Assembly: GCA_038199755.1 (NCBI GenBank)
Contig: JBBPYR010000031.1
Coordinates: 1-52,521 of the forward strand
DNA: 52,521 bases
Origin: JBBPYR01 sp038199755
GTDB lineage: Bacteria; Chloroflexota; Ktedonobacteria; Ktedonobacterales; Ktedonobacteraceae
Direction of reading: 5' to 3'
The notes under the pieces: model-generated
Seen by the model: only the letters and a program-made list of their open reading frames with translations
What the model was told of the DNA's origin: nothing
The model's database searches: none
Position numbers and translations under genes: made by a program
Part shown: positions 8,970 to 17,056 of the stretch, piece by piece
How positions within the stretch are numbered: position 1 is the stretch's first letter
Layout: every line of letters begins with the position of its first letter

Positions 8970-10292
8970 CTAATGTTTTGCTGGTGTGCCAGTGGGTTTC
9001 GCGGTAGGCGTCGTTGACTGACTTTGGTTCAACTTGGCTTTCTCAACCTCAAGCGTATTTTTGAGCTTATGCAGGTACGATTGAGCACCGTCAAGATCAG
9101 CGTCTGTAATGGCATCAAGTTGCTTAGGCATATTCGTAACCTGCGCTACCCATGACTCAAGCACCTTTTGAATGGAGGCCAACGTGGTGTTATCCTGGCC
9201 CGCAGCCTGGAGGAAGCCACGTGCGCTTCTGAAGGCGCGTAGCATCGTGGAGAGAAAATCACCAGCGATATTCGCGCTAAAATTAATGATGGGCGAGACG
9301 AAGGTATCGTACGCAACGCGTGTCAGGGCCGCGGCATTGATGGCGGTATCGAGCGAAACCCCCTCTATATTTTCCAGCGTGGTGATGAACTCTTTACGGA
9401 CGGCGTCGGCACCTTGAGAAACCCCTTTGTTAAAGGCGTCCTGCAGTTGATGTTCAATGTTGGCACTCGCGCTATTGATCGCACCAGGTATTTTGGGGAC
9501 CAGTTCGTAGGCTGCCACACCAGCTCCGCCCACGGCCACCGCTCCCAACCCTAATAGCAAACCACGGCGTGAAACGCGCTTTTTCGCTCGGCGTGGTCGC
9601 TGCGGATCCTCAAATTCTTCGTCATCCTCGTAATAGTCGTCTTCATAGTATTCTTCTGACTCAGGAGGTCGTACACTGCGCCCCGGTGAACGCGTCGGTG
9701 TGCGCGGCTGGATATTGCGCGAAGGCTGAAGAGCGGCAGAACGAGGTGCCATAGCCCCGCGCTCTGGCAAGCGATTATCGAGCGGATCTTCATAACCGAT
9801 ATCAGGATCAACATCTTGAAATTCATCCCACTCTTCATCTATCTCAGGTTCAAGTTCACGAGTTGCGGGCAAGTTGGGTCGCGGCGAAGGGCGGTTACGG
9901 GTCATATTACGCGGCGGAGTGGCTTCTTCTTCATCATAGCTAGGGGTGCGCTGTTCGTGTTGGACATATGGTTGGTATTGTGCCTGCTGTTCGGGCTCTT
10001 CTGTATCTACAAATTCACTATCTTCAACGGCTATGCGTCCCTTGCTTGCTAAAATGTTTTGTCGGAGAAGCTGGCGAGTTCTTCGGAGATTGGGGCGCTG
10101 TGTATGCTGGATTCCTGATTTCTCCTCTCCATTGCGTGTGGACCGTTCCCCCTCTCGCCCCTCTCGTCCCTCTCGTCCACTTTTCGTCTGCCCACCTTGT
10201 CCACTTCCACCGTGCAATGGATCATATTCGTATCCATATTGCCTGCCAGGACTTTTTCGATACGTTCTCCGTTCAGAACCATCTTTCGACAT
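8970..10292 (-). CDS. Unknown protein: disordered acidic N-half, twin-Arg-like anchor, helical C-domain
   Basis: The 440-residue product has no family I recognise. Residues 1-230 are low-complexity, with EGREGRE repeats, Pro/Arg stretches and a very acidic run (EDDYYEDDEEFED). A basic patch RRAKKRVSRRGLLLGLG then leads into one hydrophobic segment of about 20 residues. It looks like an internal Tat-type or anchor segment. The outside part of about 170 residues is alpha-helical and ends in a Thr/Pro tail. I chose ATG 10292 because GGAAGGAAG lies eight bases upstream; an earlier in-frame ATG at 10337 lacks this. Topology suggests a cytoplasmic disordered half and an external helical domain. Function is unknown. 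Confidence 0.7.
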   Translation of the reverse strand: MSKDGSERRTYRKSPGRQYGYEYDPLHGGSGQGGQTKSGREGREGREGERSTRNGEEKSGIQHTQRPNLRRTRQLLRQNILASKGRIAVEDSEFVDTEEPEQQAQYQPYVQHEQRTPSYDEEEATPPRNMTRNRPSPRPNLPATRELEPEIDEEWDEFQDVDPDIGYEDPLDNRLPERGAMAPRSAALQPSRNIQPRTPTRSPGRSVRPPESEEYYEDDYYEDDEEFEDPQRPRRAKKRVSRRGLLLGLGAVAVGGAGVAAYELVPKIPGAINSASANIEHQLQDAFNKGVSQGADAVRKEFITTLENIEGVSLDTAINAAALTRVAYDTFVSPIINFSANIAGDFLSTMLRAFRSARGFLQAAGQDNTTLASIQKVLESWVAQVTNMPKQLDAITDADLDGAQSYLHKLKNTLEVEKAKLNQSQSTTPTAKPTGTPAKH

Positions 10293-10788
10293 GTATATTT
10301 CTTCCTTCCGCTGCCCTGAGATGATGTAGGCGCACATTTGAGCTATATTACCTGATTATCTCTCTAATATCATAATACCCGAAAAATTGTACTTTATCTA
10401 CCTTTAGCAACCATTATTGTAATAATTTGTTATAGCCCCTCATCCTACCACCTCACACTACCATTCCGCAAGTGCCATCCAGTTATGAAAACACTGAGAC
10501 ATTGGTATTTATTTCCTGATTATAATAGCTGGGCTACGCGATTTGTAGTCTATCACAACCTGTGACATCTTTCAATATAGTAGCCCACAGCCACCCATAT
10601 TGGCTTTACTATACGGCGTTTTTAGGGCGTTTTTAGGCTATTATGCTATAATGTTTCCCAGTGGGCATCTATTTAACGCAGGAAAGCTTGTGAAATAGTC
10701 CTTTACTAGCAATCGGTGGATACCCACCAGGGACATCTCTACGGGAAATTGTGTTTTGAAACACAAGGGCCAGGAGGAACGCATTACA
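10293..10788. other. AT-rich divergent intergenic region
   Basis: This separates the anchored-protein gene (leftward) from the MBL gene (rightward). The left half is AT-rich and shows no clear RNA gene. The right half carries the promoter and direct repeats listed separately, then a leader of about 130 nt. Confidence 0.6.
10615..10652 (+). promoter_or_regulatory. Extended -10 promoter with an 11-bp-period direct repeat in place of a -35 box
   Basis: TGCTATAAT (10644-10652) is a consensus extended -10. There is no good -35. The decamer GGCGTTTTTA occurs twice instead, at 10615-10624 and 10626-10635, one helical turn apart. This is a plausible activator site for the MBL-ugd-acpS run. Confidence 0.6.
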
Positions 10789-11472
10789 ATGGCCGATATC
10801 AACGGTACAACGGACACAGACCACTCTATTGAGCAGATGCCTATCGTTGCCTGTGTAACGGTAGGCATGTTTGAAGAAAATTGTTATTTGTACGCCTGTC
10901 CACACACTCGTGAGGCAGTGATTATAGATCCCGGTGATGAGGCCGAACGCATTCTGGAAACCATTCAAGAGTTGCATCTCATTCCAAAATACATCATCAA
11001 CACCCATGGACATATCGATCACATCTGTGCCATTGACGCCGTGAGCGAAGTGTATCCAGTCCCCCTGGCAATTCATGCCGCAGACGTTCCGCTCTACACT
11101 GATACGCGTGTGGCGCGCCAGTTTGGACGCCAGAGTCCACTTGTGAAGAGAAAGCCAGATATCCTTTTAACAGAAGGAGATCACTTGAGTTTCGGTTCAC
11201 TGACCCTGGATATACTCTATACCCCTGGTCACACGCAAGGGGGCATATGTCTAGTCAGTCAGTCCTTCTGCGTCTTCAGTGGAGATACCCTGTTTCATCG
11301 CAGTATAGGCCGCACCGATCTGGAAGGCGGCAACTTTGAGCAACTGCTCACCTCGATTCGGCAAAAACTCTACACCCTCGACGATGAGTTAGTGGTATTC
11401 CCAGGGCATGGAGAGCCGACAACGATAGAAGAGGAAAAGCACGAGAATCCATTTGTTACTATAGAGGAGTAA
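10789..11472 (+). CDS. MBL-fold hydrolase (glyoxalase II-like)
   Basis: The 227-residue metallo-beta-lactamase-fold enzyme carries THGHIDH (the HxHxDH metal motif) near residue 70. The bridging Asp is in FSGDTLF and a late His is in FPGHGEPT. Length and motif spacing match the small glyoxalase II-like or hydroxyacylglutathione hydrolase-like group, which hydrolyses thioesters using two metals. The early segment GMFEENCYLY is also typical. ATG 10789 follows AGGAGG. An in-frame TTG at 10756 would add 11 residues but lacks a ribosome site. The stop is 4 bp before the ugd start, so the two are one transcript. The substrate is not defined. Confidence 0.88.
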   Translation: MADINGTTDTDHSIEQMPIVACVTVGMFEENCYLYACPHTREAVIIDPGDEAERILETIQELHLIPKYIINTHGHIDHICAIDAVSEVYPVPLAIHAADVPLYTDTRVARQFGRQSPLVKRKPDILLTEGDHLSFGSLTLDILYTPGHTQGGICLVSQSFCVFSGDTLFHRSIGRTDLEGGNFEQLLTSIRQKLYTLDDELVVFPGHGEPTTIEEEKHENPFVTIEE

Positions 11473-11476
11473 AATT

Positions 11477-12877
11477 GTGTCTGTAATTTGTGTGATTGGC
11501 ACTGGGTATGTGGGTCTGGTAACAGGCACCTGCCTCGCCGACATGGGCAATCAGGTGACATGCGTTGACATTGTCGCCGAAAAAATTGAGCGTTTGAAAC
11601 GCGGTATCTTACCGATTTACGAGCCAGGGTTGGAAGAGATGGTCGAGCGTAATGTACACGCAGGCCGCCTCCGCTTCACCACCAACTACCCCGAAGGTCT
11701 GGATAACAGCGAATTTATTTTCATCGCTGTAAATACCCCTACTGGCACGAGCCAGGGTGGGGCCGATATGCGTTTCGTCGAAAGTGCCGCCCGCAGCATC
11801 GCGGAAAACCTCGATCATTACGCCATTATCATCAATAAAAGTACCGTTCCCGTCGGCAGTGGCGATGTCGTTTCGCGTGTCATCCGTAACAACCTGAAAC
11901 ATCCCGACGCACGCTTCGCAGTCGTTTCCAACCCTGAGTTCTTGCGTGAAGGCTCAGCCATGCAGGATTTCCAGCAGCCGGACCGTGTTGTGCTCGGCTC
12001 ATCCGACCCCGAAGCGGCCTATAACGTTGCCAAGCTGTACATGCCCCTACGTGCTCCCATCGTCACCACCGACCTGTACACCGCCGAAATGATTAAGTAC
12101 GCCTCGAATGCGTTCCTGGCAACCAAAATATCCTTCATCAATGAGATCGCTCAAATCTGCGAACGGCTGGGCGCCGATGTCAAAGAGGTGGCCGTGGGCA
12201 TGGGCTACGACAAGCGTATCGGTCGCGCCTTCCTCGATGCGGGCCTTGGATACGGGGGGAGCTGCTTCCCCAAGGACGTGCGCGCTCTGGCACACATGGC
12301 TGACGAAGCGGGGCTGCATCCACAGCTCTTGCACGCCGTGATGGACATCAACCATGACCAGCGCCGCCTCGTGGTCACCAAGCTCACCTCCATCCTCGGC
12401 TCGCTGCGCAACAGCACCATTGGGGTGCTCGGTCTGGCCTTCAAACCCAACACCGACGATATGCGCGAGGCACCGTCAGTCGATATCATTCGCTGGGTTG
12501 TGAGCCAAGGGGCACACGTGCGCGTCTATGATCCCGTCGCCAGTGAGACTGGGCGCAGTGCCTTGGAGCGCGAAGGTATCCGCATGGATGCCATCACCTT
12601 CTGCACCAACGCCTATGAGGTCGCGGAAGGTGCCGATGCCCTCGTCGCGGTCACTGAATGGAATGAGTTTAAGGCGCTCAACATGCTGCAAATTCTGCGC
12701 AGCATGCATCGGCCCGTGCTCATCGATGGCCGCAACATGTATGAAGCCACAGAAATGAACCGCCTTGGTTTCATCTATCGTGGTATGGGCCGTGGTACTG
12801 CACCCGCGCCCTCCATTCTCCCACCAGGAGATGCCACCAGCGAAGTGCAAGCACAACAAGTCCTCGAATTAGACTAA
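11477..12877 (+). CDS. UDP-glucose 6-dehydrogenase
   Basis: This enzyme oxidises UDP-glucose twice to UDP-glucuronate with NAD+, supplying uronic acid for cell-surface polysaccharide. The 466 residues show the N-terminal Rossmann motif IGTGYVGLVTGTCLADMG, then NPEFLREG and SNAFLATKISFINE. The catalytic cysteine is in GYGGSCFPKD near residue 261. The C-terminal UDP-binding domain has GLAFKPNTDDMREAPS. Length is normal, with a short extra tail. GTG 11477 is preceded by GAGGAG, which lies inside the end of the MBL gene, so translation is probably coupled. No glycosyltransferases are adjacent. Confidence 0.95.
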   Translation: MSVICVIGTGYVGLVTGTCLADMGNQVTCVDIVAEKIERLKRGILPIYEPGLEEMVERNVHAGRLRFTTNYPEGLDNSEFIFIAVNTPTGTSQGGADMRFVESAARSIAENLDHYAIIINKSTVPVGSGDVVSRVIRNNLKHPDARFAVVSNPEFLREGSAMQDFQQPDRVVLGSSDPEAAYNVAKLYMPLRAPIVTTDLYTAEMIKYASNAFLATKISFINEIAQICERLGADVKEVAVGMGYDKRIGRAFLDAGLGYGGSCFPKDVRALAHMADEAGLHPQLLHAVMDINHDQRRLVVTKLTSILGSLRNSTIGVLGLAFKPNTDDMREAPSVDIIRWVVSQGAHVRVYDPVASETGRSALEREGIRMDAITFCTNAYEVAEGADALVAVTEWNEFKALNMLQILRSMHRPVLIDGRNMYEATEMNRLGFIYRGMGRGTAPAPSILPPGDATSEVQAQQVLELD

Positions 12878-12891
12878 ACACTATTCACGGC

Positions 12892-12928
12892 ACCCCGCTG
12901 CCTGTGGCAACACCACCGACAGCGGGGT
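12892..12928. terminator. GC-rich hairpin between ugd and acpS
   Basis: Arms ACCCCGCTG and CAGCGGGGT (9 bp, 12892-12900 and 12920-12928) enclose 19 nt. No T-run follows, so it may be an attenuator or an RNA-stability element within the operon. Confidence 0.45.
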
Positions 12929-12952
12929 ACCCTGCATAAAAAGGACAATGCA

Positions 12953-13468
12953 ATGGACGATAACACCCCCCTCCTCTTCACCCCTTTGGTAAGCAAACCT
13001 GGCGAACCCATCCCCAACTGGCTCTTTGGCCCCGCTGGTATCGGCGGATTGCCCGCGCCATTGCATGTTCCACAGGGCGTCAACATCGGCGTTGGCATCG
13101 ACATCATCGAGGTTGATCGTGTGCGCAAAGTCTACGAGCATCACGGTGAACGCTTTCTCAAGCGCGTCTATAGTGAGCTTGAGATACGCCAATGTCGCGG
13201 CAAAGCCACACGCCTCGCCGGTCGCTTTGCCGCCAAAGAAGCCATCAGCAAAGCACTGGGCACAGGATTGCGTGGTGTAGCCTGGCACGAAATGGAGATT
13301 GTGCAACTCCGCAGTGGTCGCCCAACTGTGACGCTCCACGGTAGAGCTAAAATCCGCGCCGAACAACTTGGCATCAGTGCCTTTGATGTCAGCATCGCCG
13401 ACCTCGCCCAGTTTTCCATCGCCATCGCCATCGCTGTACAAACCGCTCTGCCAGAAAATCCATCTTAA
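12953..13468 (+). CDS. acpS: Holo-[acyl-carrier-protein] synthase with N-terminal extension
   Basis: AcpS transfers 4'-phosphopantetheine from CoA to apo-ACP. The core shows GVGIDIIEVDRV (Mg-binding Asp) and GRFAAKEAISKALGTG (the second metal/CoA motif). The family is usually about 120-130 residues. This product has 171 because about 40 residues, rich in Pro and Gly, precede the core. The extension seems real: ATG 12953 follows AAAAGGAC, and there is no ATG or GTG at the usual start position. The gene is 75 bp after ugd behind a GC hairpin and probably shares its transcript. The extension has no motif I know. Confidence 0.9.
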   Translation: MDDNTPLLFTPLVSKPGEPIPNWLFGPAGIGGLPAPLHVPQGVNIGVGIDIIEVDRVRKVYEHHGERFLKRVYSELEIRQCRGKATRLAGRFAAKEAISKALGTGLRGVAWHEMEIVQLRSGRPTVTLHGRAKIRAEQLGISAFDVSIADLAQFSIAIAIAVQTALPENPS

Positions 13469-13493
13469 CCCGTTCACTGATGAGAGCACATGT

Positions 13494-13507
13494 CACTATC
13501 GATAGTG
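13494..13507. promoter_or_regulatory. 14-bp perfect palindrome upstream of the second MBL gene
   Basis: CACTATCGATAGTG, flanked by GAGCA and GCTC that extend the symmetry loosely. It lies 55 bp before the ATG at 13563 and could be an operator or a weak hairpin ending the acpS transcript. Confidence 0.4.
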
Positions 13508-13562
13508 CTCAAACGTGTTGTGGGAATGTGAGAGTTAATACAATAGAAAAAAGGCGGTATGT

Positions 13563-14423
13563 ATGAACGATAGCAATCTCTTAGAACTCCACCCCAGTAC
13601 GCAAAACGCAGACTTTACGCGTGGCTCGGTCTTCTTCGTAGGCACTGCCACAGTAGTGATACAATACGCTGGCTTTACTATTCTGACCGACCCCAATTTC
13701 TTACATAAAGGCGATCATATCCATATTGGTTATGGCTTGCAAGCCGTGCGCCAGACCAACCCGGCCATTAGCCTCCAGCAACTGCCACCACTTGATCTGG
13801 TGCTGTTATCCCATCTTCACGAGGACCATTTTGACCGTCTCGTGGAGAAAGAGCTTGATAAGGGTGTACCAATAGTCACCACACCACAGGCAGCCCAGGC
13901 GTTGCGTCGTAAATATTTCAGCGCAACACAGCCACTGAGCACATGGCAAACACTGACCGTGACAAAAGGCGATCATCAGTTACGTATCACCTCTATGCCC
14001 GCCCAACATGGGCCGGGGCTGGCAAACAAGGCCATGCCACAAACAATGGGTAGCCTGTTAGAGTTCAACACCCCCACTGGCAAAACAGCATTCCGTATGT
14101 ACATTAGTGGTGACACCCTCCTACATGAACAGCTCAGAGAAATACCGCAACGCTATCCGAACATCGATCTCGGCATCTTCCATCTCGGTGGAACACGTGT
14201 CTTTGGCCTTCTTTTAACAATGGACGCAATGCAAGGGCTAGAGGCACTTCATATCATCAATCCACACGAGGCCATTCCCGTTCACTATAACGACTATAAT
14301 GTGTTTAAGTCGCCGCTAGAGGATTTTAAGGAGTTTGTGCGGCTCTCCGAATTTGAAGGCCGTGTGAAGTATCTGGAACATGGTAGCACTTATACGTTCG
14401 ATGTACCCGCCGAGACAAGATAG
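13563..14423 (+). CDS. MBL-fold hydrolase of the UlaG/NAPE-PLD-like type
   Basis: The 286-residue protein has the UlaG-like beta-lactamase-fold layout. It opens with SVFFVGTATVVIQYAGFTILTD, where most members have GHA or GTA followed by a strand, then has LSHLHEDHFD (metal motif HxHxDH) near residue 83. MPAQHGPG follows near 142, YISGDTLL carries the bridging Asp, and PVHYNDY carries the last His. Related enzymes hydrolyse lactones, phosphodiesters or N-acyl lipids in the cytoplasm. ATG 13563 follows AAGGCGG. It is 94 bp after acpS with a palindrome between, so it may be a separate unit. The exact reaction is unknown. Confidence 0.85.
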   Translation: MNDSNLLELHPSTQNADFTRGSVFFVGTATVVIQYAGFTILTDPNFLHKGDHIHIGYGLQAVRQTNPAISLQQLPPLDLVLLSHLHEDHFDRLVEKELDKGVPIVTTPQAAQALRRKYFSATQPLSTWQTLTVTKGDHQLRITSMPAQHGPGLANKAMPQTMGSLLEFNTPTGKTAFRMYISGDTLLHEQLREIPQRYPNIDLGIFHLGGTRVFGLLLTMDAMQGLEALHIINPHEAIPVHYNDYNVFKSPLEDFKEFVRLSEFEGRVKYLEHGSTYTFDVPAETR

Positions 14424-14479
14424 CACACCAATCCTCTTTCTGGCAATGAAGCAAGTGCATACGAGCAGCTTTAGTAACT

Positions 14480-16027
14480 TTAGTGGGCAGCACTCACATA
14501 CCAAGGACCATATTCGCCAGTGCGTTGTCCACTCTGGTTCACCACATTGAAGGTGCCGCCGATATCGCCACCCACTTTTATGTTGCCATCAAACACCAGC
14601 GCGCTATCCTGTGAAGCGATGTTGACCGTAAAATGGACCACCCCAGAGGTAGAGACAGTTCCCGTGAAAGGACCAACTAAGCCAAGGCCTTGAAAAGAAC
14701 CTTGAATGGTTCCCTGGTTTTGCTGCACGGATTGCAAATACATCGCTGTGGTGGTATGTGCGACCGAGAGATCGCTAACAGTGCCAGCGTAGGAGGAAGC
14801 GATAGGAGGATATAGGCCTGTGCCTGAGGCAGAGGTCGTAGGTGACGGTACCTTCGGTTTGAGTGTGGGGGTAGACGGGATAGATACTGATCTTGTCGTG
14901 GAAACAAGATCAGGGGATGTTCCAGTTCTAGGCCGTGCAATGCCCAAGAAGACGCCAGTTCCCACGACCACGAGAAGCGTGCTCAAGAGCACGAGAGAAA
15001 CAATCCTGCTGCGTCTCCTTGGAAAAGGTTTTTGTGGCAAGCGCTTCTGCTGTTTGTTCAGCGTCAATGTAGGGATGCGGCTCTCGGCATCATGCTCGTG
15101 CTCTAATAGCGTGGGAGGAAGTGGTGTCTCTGGCAAATCTGGCATACGTAATTGTGGCAGCAACTCCTCCACTGGATCGCCATGCAACGCATGCCGGAAT
15201 GCCTCAATGCTCTCGAAGCGGTCTTTGCGGTGCAGAGACATCGCCCGACGAAGCGCGTTGCTGACCGATAACGGAATAGCAGCTACCAATGCGTTGGCGG
15301 GCTGGAGCGGATCACGTGCTTGCTCTCCTGCAACGCGTGAGATGGCATCGACGGGAACTACCCCCGTCAGTAAGGTATACAGGGTTGCAGCCAGTCCGTA
15401 GACATCGGTACGCATATCCGTCCCACTTCCTCCCCCATATTGCTCGATCTCTGCATAACCTGGAGACCCGTGCCGGAATGCCGCTGTAGTTCCCTCTGAG
15501 ATATACTCCTTAGCCGTGCCGAAATCTACCAGGACCGCTTCCCCACCATCCAATGGCACGATGATATTCGCTGGTTTTATATCCCGATGAACGATAGGGG
15601 GGTCTTGTCGATGTGCGTAGATCAACGCATCCACAATAGGCGTCATAATTGTCATGGCTAGATCCAACGAAAAATATCCCTCTGGCTGCTCATCAAGCAA
15701 AACGGCGAGATTCTTGCCTTTGATATACTCCATCAGCAGGTAAACACGTTTCAGCTTTTGGTTTTCAAAGACATGATAAACATGGGGAAGTGCCTTGTGG
15801 TCGAGGCGTTTGAGAACCTCGCACTCGAAGAGCAAGAGCTTACGCTCCTCGTTACTTGGGTCAACCAACTCTTTCAGGGCGAACATGTGCCGCTTATTAC
15901 GGCGGTCTCTTACCAAATAGACCGCGCCGAAGCCTCCCTTGCCAAGGAGTTCTACCACCTCAAAGCGTTCTCCAAAGCCATCTTGTACGGTCGCTCCCTT
16001 AGGGAGTGTCATTTGTTTTTGCGGCAT
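14480..16027 (-). CDS. Membrane Ser/Thr protein kinase with small outside domain
   Basis: Residues 15-280 are a Hanks-type kinase. The glycine loop is LLGKGGFGAVYLV, the ATP lysine is in FALKEL, the catalytic loop is VHRDIKPANI, and the metal motif is VDFGTAKEY. The activation segment ends SPGYAEIEQYGG, with DVYGLAATLYTLLTG next. A basic linker and one transmembrane helix (about residues 350-372) follow. A Thr/Ser/Pro linker then leads to an external domain of about 110 residues with Gly-rich strands (GTIQGSFQGLGLVGPFTGTV). There are no PASTA repeats. ATG 16027 was chosen: GAGGTAGG lies upstream, and an earlier ATG at 16084 sits next to the likely -10. The targets are unknown. A sensor role for the outside domain is inference. 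Confidence 0.9.
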   Translation of the reverse strand: MPQKQMTLPKGATVQDGFGERFEVVELLGKGGFGAVYLVRDRRNKRHMFALKELVDPSNEERKLLLFECEVLKRLDHKALPHVYHVFENQKLKRVYLLMEYIKGKNLAVLLDEQPEGYFSLDLAMTIMTPIVDALIYAHRQDPPIVHRDIKPANIIVPLDGGEAVLVDFGTAKEYISEGTTAAFRHGSPGYAEIEQYGGGSGTDMRTDVYGLAATLYTLLTGVVPVDAISRVAGEQARDPLQPANALVAAIPLSVSNALRRAMSLHRKDRFESIEAFRHALHGDPVEELLPQLRMPDLPETPLPPTLLEHEHDAESRIPTLTLNKQQKRLPQKPFPRRRSRIVSLVLLSTLLVVVGTGVFLGIARPRTGTSPDLVSTTRSVSIPSTPTLKPKVPSPTTSASGTGLYPPIASSYAGTVSDLSVAHTTTAMYLQSVQQNQGTIQGSFQGLGLVGPFTGTVSTSGVVHFTVNIASQDSALVFDGNIKVGGDIGGTFNVVNQSGQRTGEYGPWYVSAAH

Positions 16028-16084
16028 ACCTACCTCATCAATGAGAAAGAGAAACGCTTTTCCTACACTATTTATACCATTCAT

Positions 16085-16090
16085 ATTATA
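16085..16090 (-). promoter_or_regulatory. Likely -10 box (TATAAT) of the kinase gene
   Basis: On the minus strand TTTATAATATG lies about 58 bp before the chosen start. The -35 region is weak (ATTAGA at 17 bp). Confidence 0.45.
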
Positions 16091-16347
16091 AAGAAGCGGT
16101 TACACGTTCTAATCGGCGAAAAATGAGTGGTAATCTTGTGTACATCACTACGTTACCATACCCATGCGTTTGATGAAAGAAAGGATAGTACTTTCGTATA
16201 TCGTATCAATACTTGTGGGTGATCGCTAGTAGCTCATGTCTGGAATTTTACGTTCCTTTTTGGAAAGCAGGAGAGCGGGTTTGCCATTGCTCATACGTCG
16301 TTACTAATGCTAAACTACTGAAGACAAAAAAATTACAGGATGATCAA

Positions 16348-16791
16348 ATGAGAGCACTTCTACAACGCGTAAGCCATGCCAGCGTCACCGTCAATGAGCA
16401 GGTTATTAGTCAGATAGACTACGGCCTGCTGATCTTACTCGGTATTGGACGCGACGACAACGCTTATCAGGTCAAAACCCTGACCGATAAAATTGCCTAC
16501 TTGCGTATTTTTGAGGATGACGAGGGCAAGATGAACCGTTCTCTTCTCGACATCCACGGACAAGCCCTCGTCGTCTCACAATTCACCCTCTACGCCAATG
16601 CGCGCAAGGGCCGCCGTCCCAGCTTCACCGCAGCCGCTCCCCCAGCCCAAGCGGAGCCACTTGTCGAGGCTTTCAAAGCCGCACTCACCGCACACGGCAT
16701 TCACGTCGCGGGCGGCGTCTTCGGTGCCCATATGGCTGTCACCCTAACCAACGAAGGACCTGTGACGATTTTGCTGGATAGTGAAGAATAG
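16348..16791 (+). CDS. dtd: D-aminoacyl-tRNA deacylase
   Basis: DTD removes D-amino acids wrongly loaded onto tRNA, in the cytoplasm, as a dimer. The 147-residue product begins MRALLQRVSHASVTV. It has LLILLGIGRDD and the active-site segment VSQFTLYANARKGRRPSF (the SQFTL motif). The second Gly/Pro motif is replaced by MAVTLTNEGPVTILLD, close to the usual NxGPVT. Length is normal. ATG 16348 has AGGA seven bases upstream; longer in-frame extensions start in non-conserved sequence. The 320 bp before the gene contain no other gene. The gene is monocistronic and followed by a long hairpin. Confidence 0.93.
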   Translation: MRALLQRVSHASVTVNEQVISQIDYGLLILLGIGRDDNAYQVKTLTDKIAYLRIFEDDEGKMNRSLLDIHGQALVVSQFTLYANARKGRRPSFTAAAPPAQAEPLVEAFKAALTAHGIHVAGGVFGAHMAVTLTNEGPVTILLDSEE

Positions 16792-16836
16792 TGATCTCAT
16801 TGATGTATTCCTTTGCTAGACTGGGCTAAAAGCAAA

Positions 16837-16874
16837 GTAACCAGAGCTAGATGTACCATTCTAGCTCTGGTTAC
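16837..16874. terminator. 15-bp perfect hairpin after dtd
   Basis: Arms 16837-16851 and 16860-16874 (GTAACCAGAGCTAGA and its complement) pair perfectly around an 8-nt loop. The + strand continues CGCCTATG with no T-run. It lies 46 bp past the dtd stop. Confidence 0.6.
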
Positions 16875-17056
16875 CGCCTATGAACTTGCTTTACGGAGGA
16901 GCATTCGTAAAGCAACGAGAATATCTTTTACCTTATATGCAGATACACCAATTGAGCTGGCATAATCGGTTCGCGTTGAAAATGTCCCATATAGCATTTG
17001 CCTTTCTTGATCTCACGTTTCCAACTGTATCTGTCATGTTCTCTTCGTTCTCATCA

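Noticed and set aside
9946..10329. Cysteine- and serine-rich plus-strand frame
   Set aside because: It is antisense to the low-complexity acidic coding region, which explains the composition.
12881..13489. Minus-strand frame of 202 codons
   Set aside because: It covers acpS on the other strand and mirrors its codon pattern; AcpS motifs are decisive.
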